13,885 nt of DNA from Desulfobacterales bacterium (GTDB lineage Bacteria > Desulfobacterota > Desulfobacteria > Desulfobacterales > JAUCGF01): contig JAOZRC010000069.1 of the NCBI GenBank assembly GCA_029940345.1, positions 1 through 13,885 of the forward strand, given 5' to 3'. A program made the translations under genes and the position numbers. Positions 13,734 through 13,885 of the stretch are shown piece by piece. The stretch's first letter is position 1, and each line of letters opens with the position of its first letter. A model generated the notes under the pieces. It saw only the letters and a program-made list of their open reading frames with translations. It was not told the DNA's origin and searched no databases.

Positions 13734-13885
13734 ATGAGGTCTAAAATTACTATCTTGCCAATCACCCTTTTGGCAATAATGTTTGTAGGCACTGCTATTG
13801 CCGGAGAGTTCACCCTTTCCAGCCCGCAGTTAAAACCGGAAGGCACGCTTGATATGGCGCAAGTCTTTAATGGCTTTGGTTGCAC
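13734..13885 (+). CDS. Secreted YbhB/YbcL (PEBP) family protein, partial
   Basis: The first 50 codons of a gene cut by the window edge. A signal peptide (MRSKITILPITLLAIMFVG..., cleavage probably after AIA near residue 23) is followed by FTLSSPQLKPEGTL and QVFNGFGCT. The latter two match the N-terminal strand of Raf-kinase-inhibitor-like PEBP proteins of the YbhB/YbcL group. SD AAGGAGG lies 6 nt before the ATG. The biochemical role of bacterial PEBP proteins is poorly defined. It could be co-transcribed with the GH113-like gene 92 bp upstream. Confidence 0.82.
   Translation, partial: MRSKITILPITLLAIMFVGTAIAGEFTLSSPQLKPEGTLDMAQVFNGFGC

Overview
The window looks like a chromosomal segment of an anaerobic, Gram-negative deltaproteobacterium (Desulfobacterota type). 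The basis is a complete hgcA-hgcB mercury-methylation pair, an outer-membrane lipoprotein-sorting/ABC cluster, and a standard rplU-rpmA-obgE-proB housekeeping run. The taxon is an inference; no rRNA or tRNA gene is present.

Left part (1-5655, all minus strand): a probable operon read right to left. It holds a possible 25-codon leader peptide, a LolD/MacB-type ATPase, an FtsX/LolC-type permease, a LolA-like periplasmic protein, a predicted outer-membrane beta-barrel and a LytS-type histidine kinase. Together these look like an inner-membrane to outer-membrane lipid or lipoprotein export route with its own sensor kinase; the response regulator is presumably beyond position 1. A 253-bp hairpin-forming repeat with terminal inverted repeats sits in the middle of this operon.

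Centre (5876-7799, plus strand): a good sigma70-like promoter, then a Cys-rich AbrB-type regulator, HgcA (corrinoid, membrane-bound mercury methyltransferase) and HgcB (two-cluster ferredoxin). The notable feature is upstream of the recognised HgcA domain. A strongly SD-led ATG at 6250 opens the hgcA frame, a single in-frame TGA interrupts it at 6355, and a strong stem-loop starts on the very next base with an AGGU apical loop. This geometry fits a bacterial SECIS element (selenocysteine insertion). The same hairpin also holds the fallback GTG start of hgcA in its loop, so leader-peptide control is the main alternative.

Right-centre (7889-10991, minus strand): rplU, rpmA, obgE and proB behind a consensus TTGACA/TATAAT promoter. 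The rplU-rpmA gap holds a 138-bp element with 18-bp terminal inverted repeats and a pair of GTCGGGTTA palindromes. The second copy of the 253-bp repeat lies just upstream of the rplU promoter.

Right end (11500-13885, plus strand): a lipoprotein with a GH113-like TIM barrel, a carbohydrate-binding-like region and a C-terminal dockerin-like repeat pair. Its expected acid/base Glu is Gly. The window ends inside a secreted YbhB/YbcL (PEBP) family gene.
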